Source: Saprospiraceae bacterium (GTDB taxonomy: Bacteria > Bacteroidota > Bacteroidia > Chitinophagales > Saprospiraceae). From it: 6,027 nt of DNA. The stretch covers positions 1-6,027 of the forward strand of contig JALZWC010000952.1 in assembly GCA_023300255.1 (NCBI GenBank). Direction: 5' to 3'. The notes below the pieces were generated by a model. The model was not told the DNA's origin. It searched no databases and saw nothing but the letters and a program-made list of their open reading frames with translations. The translations under genes and the position numbers were made by a program. Below are positions 1-6,004 of the stretch, piece after piece; within the stretch, counting starts at the first letter, position 1, and the number at the start of each line of letters is the position of its first letter.

Positions 1-154
1 AATGAGGGATTAATAAATTACACAGTTAAACGAGTCTATTTTTATCTCTGGCAAGGCGAAAAACGTAGGCGATGCCTAGCATCGACGAGGCTTTTTAACG
101 TAGCCAGAGGTGAAAAGAGCGAAGTGTAACTGTGTAATTTATTATTTCGTCATT
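1..154. repeat. Large imperfect palindrome, MITE-like or REP-like intergenic element
   Basis: The whole stretch is symmetric about position 77-78. The outer arms TAATAAATTACACAGTTA (11-28) and its exact reverse complement (127-144) form an 18-bp perfect inverted repeat. The flanking AATGA (1-5) and TCATT (150-154) also pair. Further in, CTCTGGC (46-52) pairs with GCCAGAG (103-109), and the centre is CGATGC-CTA-GCATCG (70-84). All these pairs share the same axis, so they belong to one structure. Such non-coding elements with terminal inverted repeats are common between genes in Flavobacteriia, and no transposase is encoded here, so it would have to be mobilised in trans if mobile at all. It touches the window edge, so its left limit is uncertain. 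It could also be transcribed and fold as a long hairpin beyond the end of susC. Confidence 0.75.
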
Positions 155-167
155 CCTTAATAGAAAT

Positions 168-253
168 CAGAGACCACTTCGTTGAGAGAACAAAAGAATA
201 TACAGTACTTTTTAACTGTTTACAATTTTGCACGTTCCTTGAAACGGTCTCTG
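168..253 (-). other. Predicted long-range RNA stem downstream of susC
   Basis: CAGAGACC (168-175) and GGTCTCTG (246-253) are perfect inverted repeats. Read as minus-strand RNA, the stem extends to 13 pairs (253-241 with 180-168), because the next two positions become G-U wobble pairs followed by three Watson-Crick pairs. On the plus strand those two positions are A-C mismatches, so the fold is better on the susC sense strand. The 60-nt loop holds a second short stem, ACAGT (202-206) with ACTGT (215-219). It starts about 25 nt past the susC stop, and no U-tract follows, so it is not a typical intrinsic terminator. It may be a 3'-end structure, a processing site or an intercistronic stabiliser. 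Function is inferred only. Confidence 0.4.
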
Positions 254-277
254 TTTTATGCTCTACTGTACAGTTTT

Positions 278-3200
278 TTAAAAATTAACATTTACACCAA
301 AAGTGAAACTTCTTACAACTGGACTTGCACCTACTTGTACACCGTACGTTGTTGGGCCTAAATAGCCACCATTCGTAATCTCTACACCTTCTGGATTATA
401 GGATGTGTAATCATCCCCAAATAAATATAGTAAATTGGTAGCCGCAGCATATATTCTTGCAGAACCTAAACCTACTTTACTAGTTACATCTGATTTAATC
501 GTATAACCAATAGTCAAGTTTCTTAAGGCTAAATAAGATGCATCTTGAATACCTGAATCTGTTTGTCGTCTATTTCCTATATAATGCTCTCCATTATGAT
601 CTGCGATGCCATCATCATTTTCATCAAAAGTATCTACTAATCTTCCACTCCATTGTGATTCGTAGTACAATGGATCAATATTGTAAACTTCTCCTCCGTT
701 AGACCCTTGTAATTGTAGCGATAGATCAAAATTCTGATAGCTCACTTGACTATTCAAACCCCAGTAAAAATCTGGTGTATTTTGTCCGATTTTAACTAAA
801 TCTCCACCTTCTTCGATTGTTCTAGTTACATCAATTACACCGTCTCCATTCTGATCTATTACATAAGATTCTCCAGTAGTATTATTAGGATGTCTAGTTC
901 CATCTTCTAAGAAGTTCATTTCAACTTCTCCACTAGTTTCTAATCCCCACATTTCACCAATTTCTCCACCGATATAGTTTCTAAAGATTGGGCCTCTACC
1001 ACTCTGTCCATATTGCGCTCTAGGTAATTCATCTAAACCACCTAAATCTCTAATTTCTGTATCAACTGTAGATAAGTTAGCACTAATATTCCAACGTAGT
1101 GCACCTGTATTAATAATAGCTGCACCTAATTCTAATTCTAATCCTGAACTTCTTACATCACCAGAATTAAGTACGATAGAAGTTGTACCTAATACTTCAG
1201 AAACACTTTGATTAATTAAGATATCTTCAATATCAGATGTATAGTAATCTACACCTATTGTAAATCGATTCTCCAAGAAACCTAAATTAACACCATAGTT
1301 AGTCTCTGTATTCGTTTGCCAAGTTAAGTCTGGGTTAGATATATCTGATGGGATAAGAAATCCATTCCCAAATATCGTTGCTTGAGGATTCAACAAACTC
1401 AATGAACTATAAGAACCTAAGAAAGAAGTAGTTCCTAAAGATCCTCTACTAAATCTTAGCTTCACATCTGTCAAAAAGTCATTGTCGTAAAAAGCTTCAT
1501 TATGAAGATTCCATCCTAAAGATACTGCTGGGAATGTTTCGTATCTGTTATTACGTCCGAAACGAGAATCACCATCTCTTCTAATAGATACAGATGCTAA
1601 GTACCGATTGTCATAAGCATAATTAATTCTTCCAAAAGCACTTCTTCTTGTAACAGTCTCGTCCCGTTCTGTAATAGCAATATCTGCAGGATCTATTAGC
1701 GCATAATTTAACGGCTGTCCAAATGGTACATTTGAAGCGTTGATAGAAGTTCCTTCGATATAGAATGTTTGAAATTCAACTCCTGCTACAGCAGAAAAGT
1801 CATGAACACCAAAAGTCTTTGTATAATTTAAGGTAGTTTCACTTAATACAGAAGATCTTTCTGTATCTGTTTGATCCAATGCAGTTTGGTCAATACGTGC
1901 TCTAGAATCGAACTCAAGTGTTCTAGAAAAAACGTCTTCCGTATCTCTGATATCTGCACCTACAACTGTTTTGATATTCAAGCCATCTATAAGCTCGTAT
2001 TGTAAATAAGTGCTAACGTTACCAAATAAAGTTTTTTGAAATCGGTTTGTATTATCCAACTTTGTTGCTGGACCCGCATCTCCTGATCCTCCAATTCCAT
2101 TATTGCTTCTTCCATAATGCCAATCTTGTGCAGTCATACCCGGCTCTAAAGTAGAAATACTATTATTAAAAGGCGCATCTCCTCCTCTATAACCATTGTC
2201 AAATGGAGCCAAGCCTAAAGCCTGTGCTTCTTGGTCCAATTGCTGAACGAATGCAATAGATTCTGCTGTATGATAAACAGGATGAACACCATAAGCTCTC
2301 AATAGATCTCTCATGTCATGACCTACTATGTCTCTGTCTCCTATGAATCCATTAATGTTTAATCCAGCCTTGAACTTTTTCCCAAGCTTAGCATCGATAT
2401 TCAAACGCGCGTTATATCTTTCATAACCTTGCGTTCTTACAATACCATCTGTATTCAAATAACCAACTGAAGCATAATAATTTACATCATCTGTACCTCC
2501 ACTAATACTTAAATCATGGCTCATACTATTACCTGATTGGAACAACCAATCTTCTGGGCTTATAGCTCCAGGTGAATTTTCGTAAGCATTTAATCTAAAT
2601 TCCACAAATGCTGGATCTACTTGTGAAAGGTCCCAATTGCCAGCAGCAATCTCTTGTCTTGCAAAAGCAGCCCATTCTGGTCCACTCTTCAATATATTGC
2701 CTCGGTATTTACTAGAAGTACTTGCATAAGCATTATAGCTAATACTTGGCTTACCACTTTTTCCTTTTTTAGTAGTAACTAGAATAACACCATTTGCCCC
2801 TCTAGAACCATAAATAGCAGCAGAAGCAGCATCTTTTAATACCTCCAAACTTTGGATATCATTTGGATTAACAGTAGCCAAACTTCCTGAAATAGGATAT
2901 CCATCCACAACAATTAGCGGGTTGGAATCTCCTGAAATAGAAGAAGCTGCTCTAATTTGAATCTTTGGATCCGCACCAGGTGCACCATCTTGATTTTGAA
3001 TCAAAACACCTGCTAATTTACCTGCTAAGGCATCATCCACCCGTGCCGCCTGAATAGATGCGACATCATCGCCTCCTACCTGTGCAATTGCACCAGTATT
3101 GTGCGATTTTTTACGGGTACCATACCCTACTACAACTACTTCATCTAACAGAGAAACATCTTGACTTAGGCCAAGATTAAATGTTGTCTGATTGCCTACA

Positions 3201-3520
3201 GCAACTTCCAATTCTGTATAGCCTGTGTAACTAAAAACTAGTACATCTGTATCCTCTGCATCTAAAGAGAACATTCCATCTAAATCAGTAACTGTACCTC
3301 GGCTAGTTCCCTTTATCAGTACATTCACACCTATCAAGGGTGTTCCATCAGTAGCATCGGTAATAGTACCTGAAACTGTTTTTGCTTCATTCGTAATTGA
3401 AAGCAAATTGTTATTTGCATACGTAGCCTCGCTTAAAAACAAAGGCAAAAGCAACATTAAAATAGAAAGGCACCGTACTAGTGTACTACCTATCGATTTT
3501 CTTGCTAATTTGTCCATCAT
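278..3520 (-). CDS. SusC/RagA-family TonB-dependent outer-membrane transporter
   Basis: This is a 1080-residue SusC-like porin, a normal length for the family, which imports glycan oligosaccharides across the outer membrane using TonB energy. Residues 1-35 form a signal peptide with a Leu-rich core and likely cleavage after ATYA. Residues about 48-122 are the carboxypeptidase-regulatory-like domain (VSGTITDATDGTPLIGVNV). DEVVVVGYG (126-134) is the TonB-box/linker motif typical of SusC. The plug spans about 135-255, with LIVVDGYPI (202-210) and the conserved LEVLKDAASAAIYGSRGANG region (225-244). The rest is beta-barrel, ending in a terminal aromatic (FGVNVNF). Two acidic Asp/Asn-rich loops, DQNGDGVID (889-897) and DENDDGIAD (966-974), resemble calcium-binding loops. 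An in-frame TGA lies two codons upstream, so translation starts at Met1 or Met2; there is no Shine-Dalgarno site. The alginate lyase and GntR neighbours suggest alginate oligosaccharides as cargo, which is inference. No SusD partner is seen in the 277 nt downstream. Confidence 0.96.
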   Translation of the reverse strand: MMDKLARKSIGSTLVRCLSILMLLLPLFLSEATYANNNLLSITNEAKTVSGTITDATDGTPLIGVNVLIKGTSRGTVTDLDGMFSLDAEDTDVLVFSYTGYTELEVAVGNQTTFNLGLSQDVSLLDEVVVVGYGTRKKSHNTGAIAQVGGDDVASIQAARVDDALAGKLAGVLIQNQDGAPGADPKIQIRAASSISGDSNPLIVVDGYPISGSLATVNPNDIQSLEVLKDAASAAIYGSRGANGVILVTTKKGKSGKPSISYNAYASTSSKYRGNILKSGPEWAAFARQEIAAGNWDLSQVDPAFVEFRLNAYENSPGAISPEDWLFQSGNSMSHDLSISGGTDDVNYYASVGYLNTDGIVRTQGYERYNARLNIDAKLGKKFKAGLNINGFIGDRDIVGHDMRDLLRAYGVHPVYHTAESIAFVQQLDQEAQALGLAPFDNGYRGGDAPFNNSISTLEPGMTAQDWHYGRSNNGIGGSGDAGPATKLDNTNRFQKTLFGNVSTYLQYELIDGLNIKTVVGADIRDTEDVFSRTLEFDSRARIDQTALDQTDTERSSVLSETTLNYTKTFGVHDFSAVAGVEFQTFYIEGTSINASNVPFGQPLNYALIDPADIAITERDETVTRRSAFGRINYAYDNRYLASVSIRRDGDSRFGRNNRYETFPAVSLGWNLHNEAFYDNDFLTDVKLRFSRGSLGTTSFLGSYSSLSLLNPQATIFGNGFLIPSDISNPDLTWQTNTETNYGVNLGFLENRFTIGVDYYTSDIEDILINQSVSEVLGTTSIVLNSGDVRSSGLELELGAAIINTGALRWNISANLSTVDTEIRDLGGLDELPRAQYGQSGRGPIFRNYIGGEIGEMWGLETSGEVEMNFLEDGTRHPNNTTGESYVIDQNGDGVIDVTRTIEEGGDLVKIGQNTPDFYWGLNSQVSYQNFDLSLQLQGSNGGEVYNIDPLYYESQWSGRLVDTFDENDDGIADHNGEHYIGNRRQTDSGIQDASYLALRNLTIGYTIKSDVTSKVGLGSARIYAAATNLLYLFGDDYTSYNPEGVEITNGGYLGPTTYGVQVGASPVVRSFTFGVNVNF

Positions 3521-3548
3521 AATTCAATGATTTAATGATTGAGTAATT

Positions 3549-3572
3549 AAGCTCATGATTTACGATGAGCTT
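3549..3572 (-). promoter_or_regulatory. Hairpin in the susC leader
   Basis: AAGCTCAT (3549-3556) and ATGAGCTT (3565-3572) form a perfect 8-bp inverted repeat around an 8-nt loop. It ends 28 nt upstream of the susC start codon, so it would normally lie in the 5' untranslated region. It could be an mRNA hairpin affecting translation or stability, or a protein-binding palindrome. It does not resemble the TTGGT/ACCAA operator found upstream of the GntR gene. Confidence 0.4.
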
Positions 3573-3655
3573 CATTAAGGTGTATAATTTCTTGATCTAG
3601 AGCATAGAGATACCTTACCAAATAAGTACATCTTTGGTGGCCTAATCATTAGCTA

Positions 3656-3677
3656 GTAAGATTTTGTCAAAACTTAC
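3656..3677. promoter_or_regulatory. Imperfect 22-bp palindrome upstream of susC, possible operator
   Basis: GTAAG (3656-3660) and CTTAC (3673-3677) are inverted. The inner TTTTG and CAAAA continue the symmetry apart from one unpaired base. It lies about 135-157 bp upstream of the susC start, in the spacer where its promoter should be. No exact TAnnTTTG element was found in this spacer; the nearest is TAAGTTTTG inside this palindrome, with one extra base. It may be an operator or part of a promoter, and the role is unproven. Confidence 0.3.
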
Positions 3678-3719
3678 TATAAATAAAAGGTCTGCTTAAA
3701 ATCAAGAATTGTGAGAGAT

Positions 3720-3760
3720 GAAGTTAACAATGTAGTCAGATACATTGTTACTTCTTTTTT
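3720..3760. terminator. Stem-loop over the GntR-gene stop codon, terminator-like
   Basis: TAACAATGTA (3725-3734) and TACATTGTTA (3741-3750) form a perfect 10-bp stem with a 6-nt loop. GAAG (3720-3723) and CTTC (3751-3754) extend it past one bulged base. The stem includes the stop codon (3750-3748) of the regulator. A run of six T (3755-3760) follows the stem on the plus strand only, so as a classical intrinsic terminator it points against the genes and would stop antisense transcription. On the gene strand there is no U-tract, so it may be an mRNA 3'-end stabiliser or a weak terminator between the regulator and susC. Confidence 0.5.
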
Positions 3761-4455
3761 ACTGTCTTACTATATATGGTTACATCATTTAAATGCGCCG
3801 CCATGGCTTGTGCAGCCAGCTCAGGCTCTTGATTAACAATATGTTCTAGCAAAATTTTATGCTCTTCTAAAGAGCGATAAAATCTTCCATCTTTACAAAC
3901 ATCTAGTTTAGTAAAATTCTTAACAATGTCTGGAGTAATGACTAACATTAAGGATTTCAAGACATTGTTTTTTCCTGCCTCTGCGATTTTCAAATGAAAC
4001 AATAAATCCTCTTCTACGGCAGGTAATCCTTTTTCCACTTTAGCTTCATAGGCATCTAAAGCAGTTTTTATCATTATAATATCGTCTGTTGTTCTTCTTT
4101 GAGCAGCCAATCTTGCAGCTTCCGTTTCTAATAAAACCCTTGTTTCTACCAAAGAAGCGAATTCATTATTTTCTAATTTCAAAACATCTGTAATTAAACC
4201 TTCTATGGCCGTAATCCCAAGCCCTTCTACAAAAGTGCCACTCTGAGGAAGTGTCTTCAGGATTCCATAAAATTCTAATTTCGCAATGGCGTCTCGAACT
4301 TGTGTTCGACCTACTTTCAAGCGTTCTGCTAATTTTCGTTCAGAGGGCAGACGATCTCCAGGGTTCAATTGTCCAGAACTAATTAAGGTTCTTATCTGCT
4401 CTATAATCTTATCTACTGGTGTTCCCACCTTCGTCTCCTGTGAATTCTGAATCAT
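3748..4455 (-). CDS. GntR-family transcriptional regulator, FadR/FCD type, AusR-like
   Basis: This 235-residue protein is of usual length for FadR-type GntR repressors. Residues about 12-78 form the winged helix-turn-helix, with the classic run GDRLPSERKLAERLKVGR (33-50), then TQVRDAIAKLEFYGILK (51-67) and the wing SGTFVEG (72-78). Residues about 97-225 form the all-helical FCD effector domain. Asp150 and His154 (DxxxH), His199 and His221 match the metal-binding set of FCD proteins, which bind small organic acids or sugar acids. An in-frame TAG two codons upstream fixes Met1 as the earliest start; no Shine-Dalgarno site is seen. Two near-identical palindromes flank its predicted promoter, indicating autoregulation. 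Placed between an alginate lyase and a SusC transporter, it probably controls alginate use. In Zobellia galactanivorans a GntR repressor (AusR) has that role; a keto-deoxy sugar acid effector here is inference. The role as repressor rather than activator is inferred from operator position. Confidence 0.93.
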   Translation of the reverse strand: MIQNSQETKVGTPVDKIIEQIRTLISSGQLNPGDRLPSERKLAERLKVGRTQVRDAIAKLEFYGILKTLPQSGTFVEGLGITAIEGLITDVLKLENNEFASLVETRVLLETEAARLAAQRRTTDDIIMIKTALDAYEAKVEKGLPAVEEDLLFHLKIAEAGKNNVLKSLMLVITPDIVKNFTKLDVCKDGRFYRSLEEHKILLEHIVNQEPELAAQAMAAHLNDVTIYSKTVKKK

Positions 4456-4484
4456 AAACTATTTTATAATTTCAATGGTTCTCA

Positions 4485-4500
4485 AATTGGTTGACCAATT
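4485..4500. promoter_or_regulatory. Operator O1 for the GntR regulator
   Basis: AATTGGTTGACCAATT is a 16-bp palindrome, with perfect 7-bp arms AATTGGT and ACCAATT around a TG centre. TTGGT...ACCAA arms are typical of FadR/FCD GntR proteins. It lies 30-45 bp upstream of the regulator start codon and just after the predicted transcription start. A bound dimer here would block promoter clearance. Confidence 0.75.
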
Positions 4501-4509
4501 ATATTAAAA

Positions 4510-4540
4510 CAAAGGTAAAATAATAAATTGGTTGACCAAA
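4510..4540 (-). promoter_or_regulatory. Predicted Bacteroidota-type promoter of the GntR gene
   Basis: On the minus strand TACCTTTG (4517-4510) matches the -7 consensus TAnnTTTG exactly. TTTG (4540-4537) supplies the -33 TTG with a 19-nt spacer, within the normal range. A-rich tracts immediately upstream (about 4541-4572) could act as an UP-like element. The predicted start is about 4503-4507, giving a leader of roughly 50 nt. The -33 element lies inside operator O2, and operator O1 follows the start site. Confidence 0.7.
4528..4539. promoter_or_regulatory. Operator O2 for the GntR regulator
   Basis: TTGGTTGACCAA is a 12-bp palindrome identical to the core of O1; both copies also share the preceding AAA. 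Its centre is 41 bp from that of O1, so both sites face the same side of the helix. It covers the predicted -33 TTG, so binding would exclude RNA polymerase. Confidence 0.75.
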
Positions 4541-4572
4541 TTTATATTAATATTTTTTTAATTTTTTAAAAG

Positions 4573-4831
4573 AAAGGTAGATTTTAACAAGAATAAGGCA
4601 CTATTCTATTCTAAATGATAAGATAAATTGTAATAAAATTTATATTAAATAAATGTTTAACATACTTATACAAGACTTCTCTCGAAGCAGTTCTTATATA
4701 TCTCGGTCTATTTGAAGAGGCTATTGGCTATCAAAAGTCCATCTCTTAGCCTGACACCTAATATACTAGTTCTTTCTGATCCTGAGCAAAAATACTCTAT
4801 CGTCACTATTTTTTATTATAGCATAATAATG
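4573..4831. other. Non-coding spacer between the lyase and regulator genes
   Basis: No convincing gene is seen on either strand. The part to about 4660 is very AT-rich. It contains AAATTTATATTAA (4636-4648), which repeats 4538-4550 next to operator O2. The part from about 4670 to 4790 is more mixed in composition and has short inverted repeats: CTTC/GAAG (4676-4687, loop GAGA on the minus strand) and AGGCTA/TAGCCT (4718-4723 and 4747-4752). A small RNA on the minus strand is possible, but the evidence is thin. Confidence 0.4.
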
Positions 4832-4852
4832 TGTAAGCTATCTTACATTTTT
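4832..4852. terminator. Stem-loop just after the lyase stop codon
   Basis: TGTAAG (4832-4837) and CTTACA (4842-4847) form a perfect 6-bp stem with a 4-nt loop, starting 4 nt past the lyase stop. A run of five T (4848-4852) follows it on the plus strand. On the lyase strand the run appears as A residues before the stem and no U-tract follows. It is therefore a weak candidate terminator for the lyase transcript, or an mRNA end structure, and a better match to a terminator facing the other way. Confidence 0.4.
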
Positions 4853-5787
4853 CAATGACTTATTTCTAAATCGTAATATTTAACCTTGCTGAAACTGTCT
4901 TCGTCTGTTGTTTGTAAATAATTACCCGCTTTGAAATAATTTTCAAAAATACCCCATTTTTGCATATGAATATCGTCATAAACTACCGATTCTTCATCAT
5001 TCAGAATAACTTCTAATCTACCGTCGGAAGCAATGACTTCTAGGGTAAATTTATCTGTTCCTACATTTTTTGAAAAATTATGCCCCTCATTGTCTGTCCA
5101 TGCAGTTGTTTCTAGTATTTTGTTTGAAGGAGCATTGAGGTCTTTTAACTTTTTAGTTAACACTCTAATTTGCCCGTCTTTTTGCCAATAAATTTTTAAA
5201 ACTGGCGGTGCATTATTATCATCTTCACCAATCAAGTCTCTTTGTGAATTTGTCAATCGACCATGTATTTGCATAACCATAGTTCGGTGTGAAGTATTAC
5301 CATCACGAGACATTTCAGGTACAGATAAAGTACCTTTCATTCGTCCACCTTGAGCAAAAGTCCAATTGGTACTATTACTTCCGGGCACTATTTGCTCTCT
5401 TAGTTCTGTTCTAGAAAAAGAAGAATTTCGAGTAGATGCGCCAGGGTAAGTATGAAAAACCAAAGCCCCGTCCGTTGAATCATTATACATGAATTCTTGT
5501 AAAATTTCGACATTGGCATAATCTAATATTTCTGGTGGTTCTACTTCCGTCGGATTGCCAATAGGTAAAGTCACTTTCCAATTATTCAAATCAATGTTGG
5601 GCAAGAAATAGTCTACTCCTTCTACTAAAGTTGAGGCAGGCATTTCTGGTTCTTCTTCTGGTTGTGGGGGGATTACTACTCCTACTGTTGGTTGTATTGC
5701 TTCGTCGTTGCTACAACTTATAAAAAGGCATAAACCAATGGATAAAAACAGGGATATAAATCGAAAGGAATATTTTTGGAAGTTCAT
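4852..5787 (-). CDS. Alginate lyase, polysaccharide lyase family 7, surface lipoprotein
   Basis: This 311-residue enzyme should cleave alginate by beta-elimination, giving unsaturated oligomers. Residues 1-24 are a lipoprotein signal peptide, with a lipobox-like FIS-C at Cys25. The following SNDE is acidic, like lipoprotein export signals that place proteins on the cell surface in Bacteroidota. A Pro/Glu linker spans about 35-52. The single PL7 (alginate lyase 2) domain runs from about 60 to 310. It carries all three signature motifs: RTELR (126-130), QIH (173-175) and YFKAGNYLQ (284-292). Gln173, His175 and Tyr290, with the motif arginine, are the expected catalytic residues. QIH, rather than QVH, is usually linked with activity on guluronate-containing blocks; this is a family trend, not proof. 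No carbohydrate-binding module is present. An in-frame TGA directly before the ATG makes Met1 the earliest start, and the next Met (50) would lose the signal peptide. Endo or exo action cannot be told from sequence. Confidence 0.95.
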   Translation of the reverse strand: MNFQKYSFRFISLFLSIGLCLFISCSNDEAIQPTVGVVIPPQPEEEPEMPASTLVEGVDYFLPNIDLNNWKVTLPIGNPTEVEPPEILDYANVEILQEFMYNDSTDGALVFHTYPGASTRNSSFSRTELREQIVPGSNSTNWTFAQGGRMKGTLSVPEMSRDGNTSHRTMVMQIHGRLTNSQRDLIGEDDNNAPPVLKIYWQKDGQIRVLTKKLKDLNAPSNKILETTAWTDNEGHNFSKNVGTDKFTLEVIASDGRLEVILNDEESVVYDDIHMQKWGIFENYFKAGNYLQTTDEDSFSKVKYYDLEISH

Positions 5788-5953
5788 TCAACTATTTTAT
5801 TAATTCTAAGTAATTGGTAGCACAGACTATAATCTGTGTTGATTAAAAGATTCTTTTAGACCTTATCGCTTTAGGTATATTATTAAAAAAAATAGCACTA
5901 ATCCTTAGTATAAAATGTCAAAACAATGGACAAGTTTATCTAACTAGTTGACA
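5788..5953 (-). promoter_or_regulatory. Upstream region of the lyase gene, with a near-perfect 18-bp palindrome
   Basis: This spacer should hold the lyase promoter, but no exact TAnnTTTG with a correctly placed TTG was found. CACAGA (5821-5826) and TCTGTG (5833-5838) are inverted, and the inner TATA continues the symmetry. The single mismatched pair would be a G-U wobble in minus-strand RNA. It lies about 34-51 bp upstream of the start codon. An isolated AATTGGT (5812-5818) equals one arm of operator O1, but the partner arm is missing. Either feature may be regulatory; neither is proven. Confidence 0.35.
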
Positions 5954-6004
5954 CTTTCAGCCCTGAAAGGGCGACATATCCTAGCATAGGGCGAAAGCCC
6001 TATG
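5954..6004 (+). repeat. REP-like double hairpin
   Basis: There are two compact GC-rich hairpins in an AT-rich spacer. The first can form GCCCT-GAA-AGGGC (5960-5972) or, by an overlapping alternative, CTTTCAG-CC-CTGAAAG (5954-5969). The second is CATAGGGC-GAAA-GCCCTATG (5985-6004), an 8-bp stem whose loop is a GNRA type when read on the plus strand. Paired GGGC/GCCC hairpins of this kind recur as intergenic repeats in many Flavobacteriia genomes and resemble REP elements moved by RAYT transposases. No such transposase is in the window. The strand is given by the stable tetraloop and is tentative. Confidence 0.65.

Noticed and set aside
1..129. Open plus-strand frame through the left palindrome, about 42 codons
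   Set aside because: It lies entirely inside the inverted-repeat element, has no start codon inside the window, and its openness follows from the repeat sequence. I do not call it a gene.
265..274. ACTGTACAGT, a perfect 10-bp palindrome after the susC stop, considered as a terminator
   Set aside because: It has no loop and no U-tract after it on the gene strand, so it cannot serve as an intrinsic terminator.
3526..3540. Tandem AATGATT copies just upstream of susC
   Set aside because: Only two short AT-rich units are present and no function is suggested.
3665..3670. TTGACA on the minus strand upstream of susC
   Set aside because: No -10-like element lies at proper spacing, and the motif is part of the 3656-3677 palindrome.
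4787..4794. TATTTTTG on the minus strand, an exact -7 match
   Set aside because: No TTG lies at the required distance upstream and the sequence is A/T-rich enough for chance matches. It is mentioned only as weak support for a possible small RNA.
5916..5921. TTGACA on the minus strand upstream of the lyase, like an E. coli -35 box
   Set aside because: The TATACT that follows is only 3 nt away, far from the required 17. Bacteroidota sigma factors do not use this consensus.
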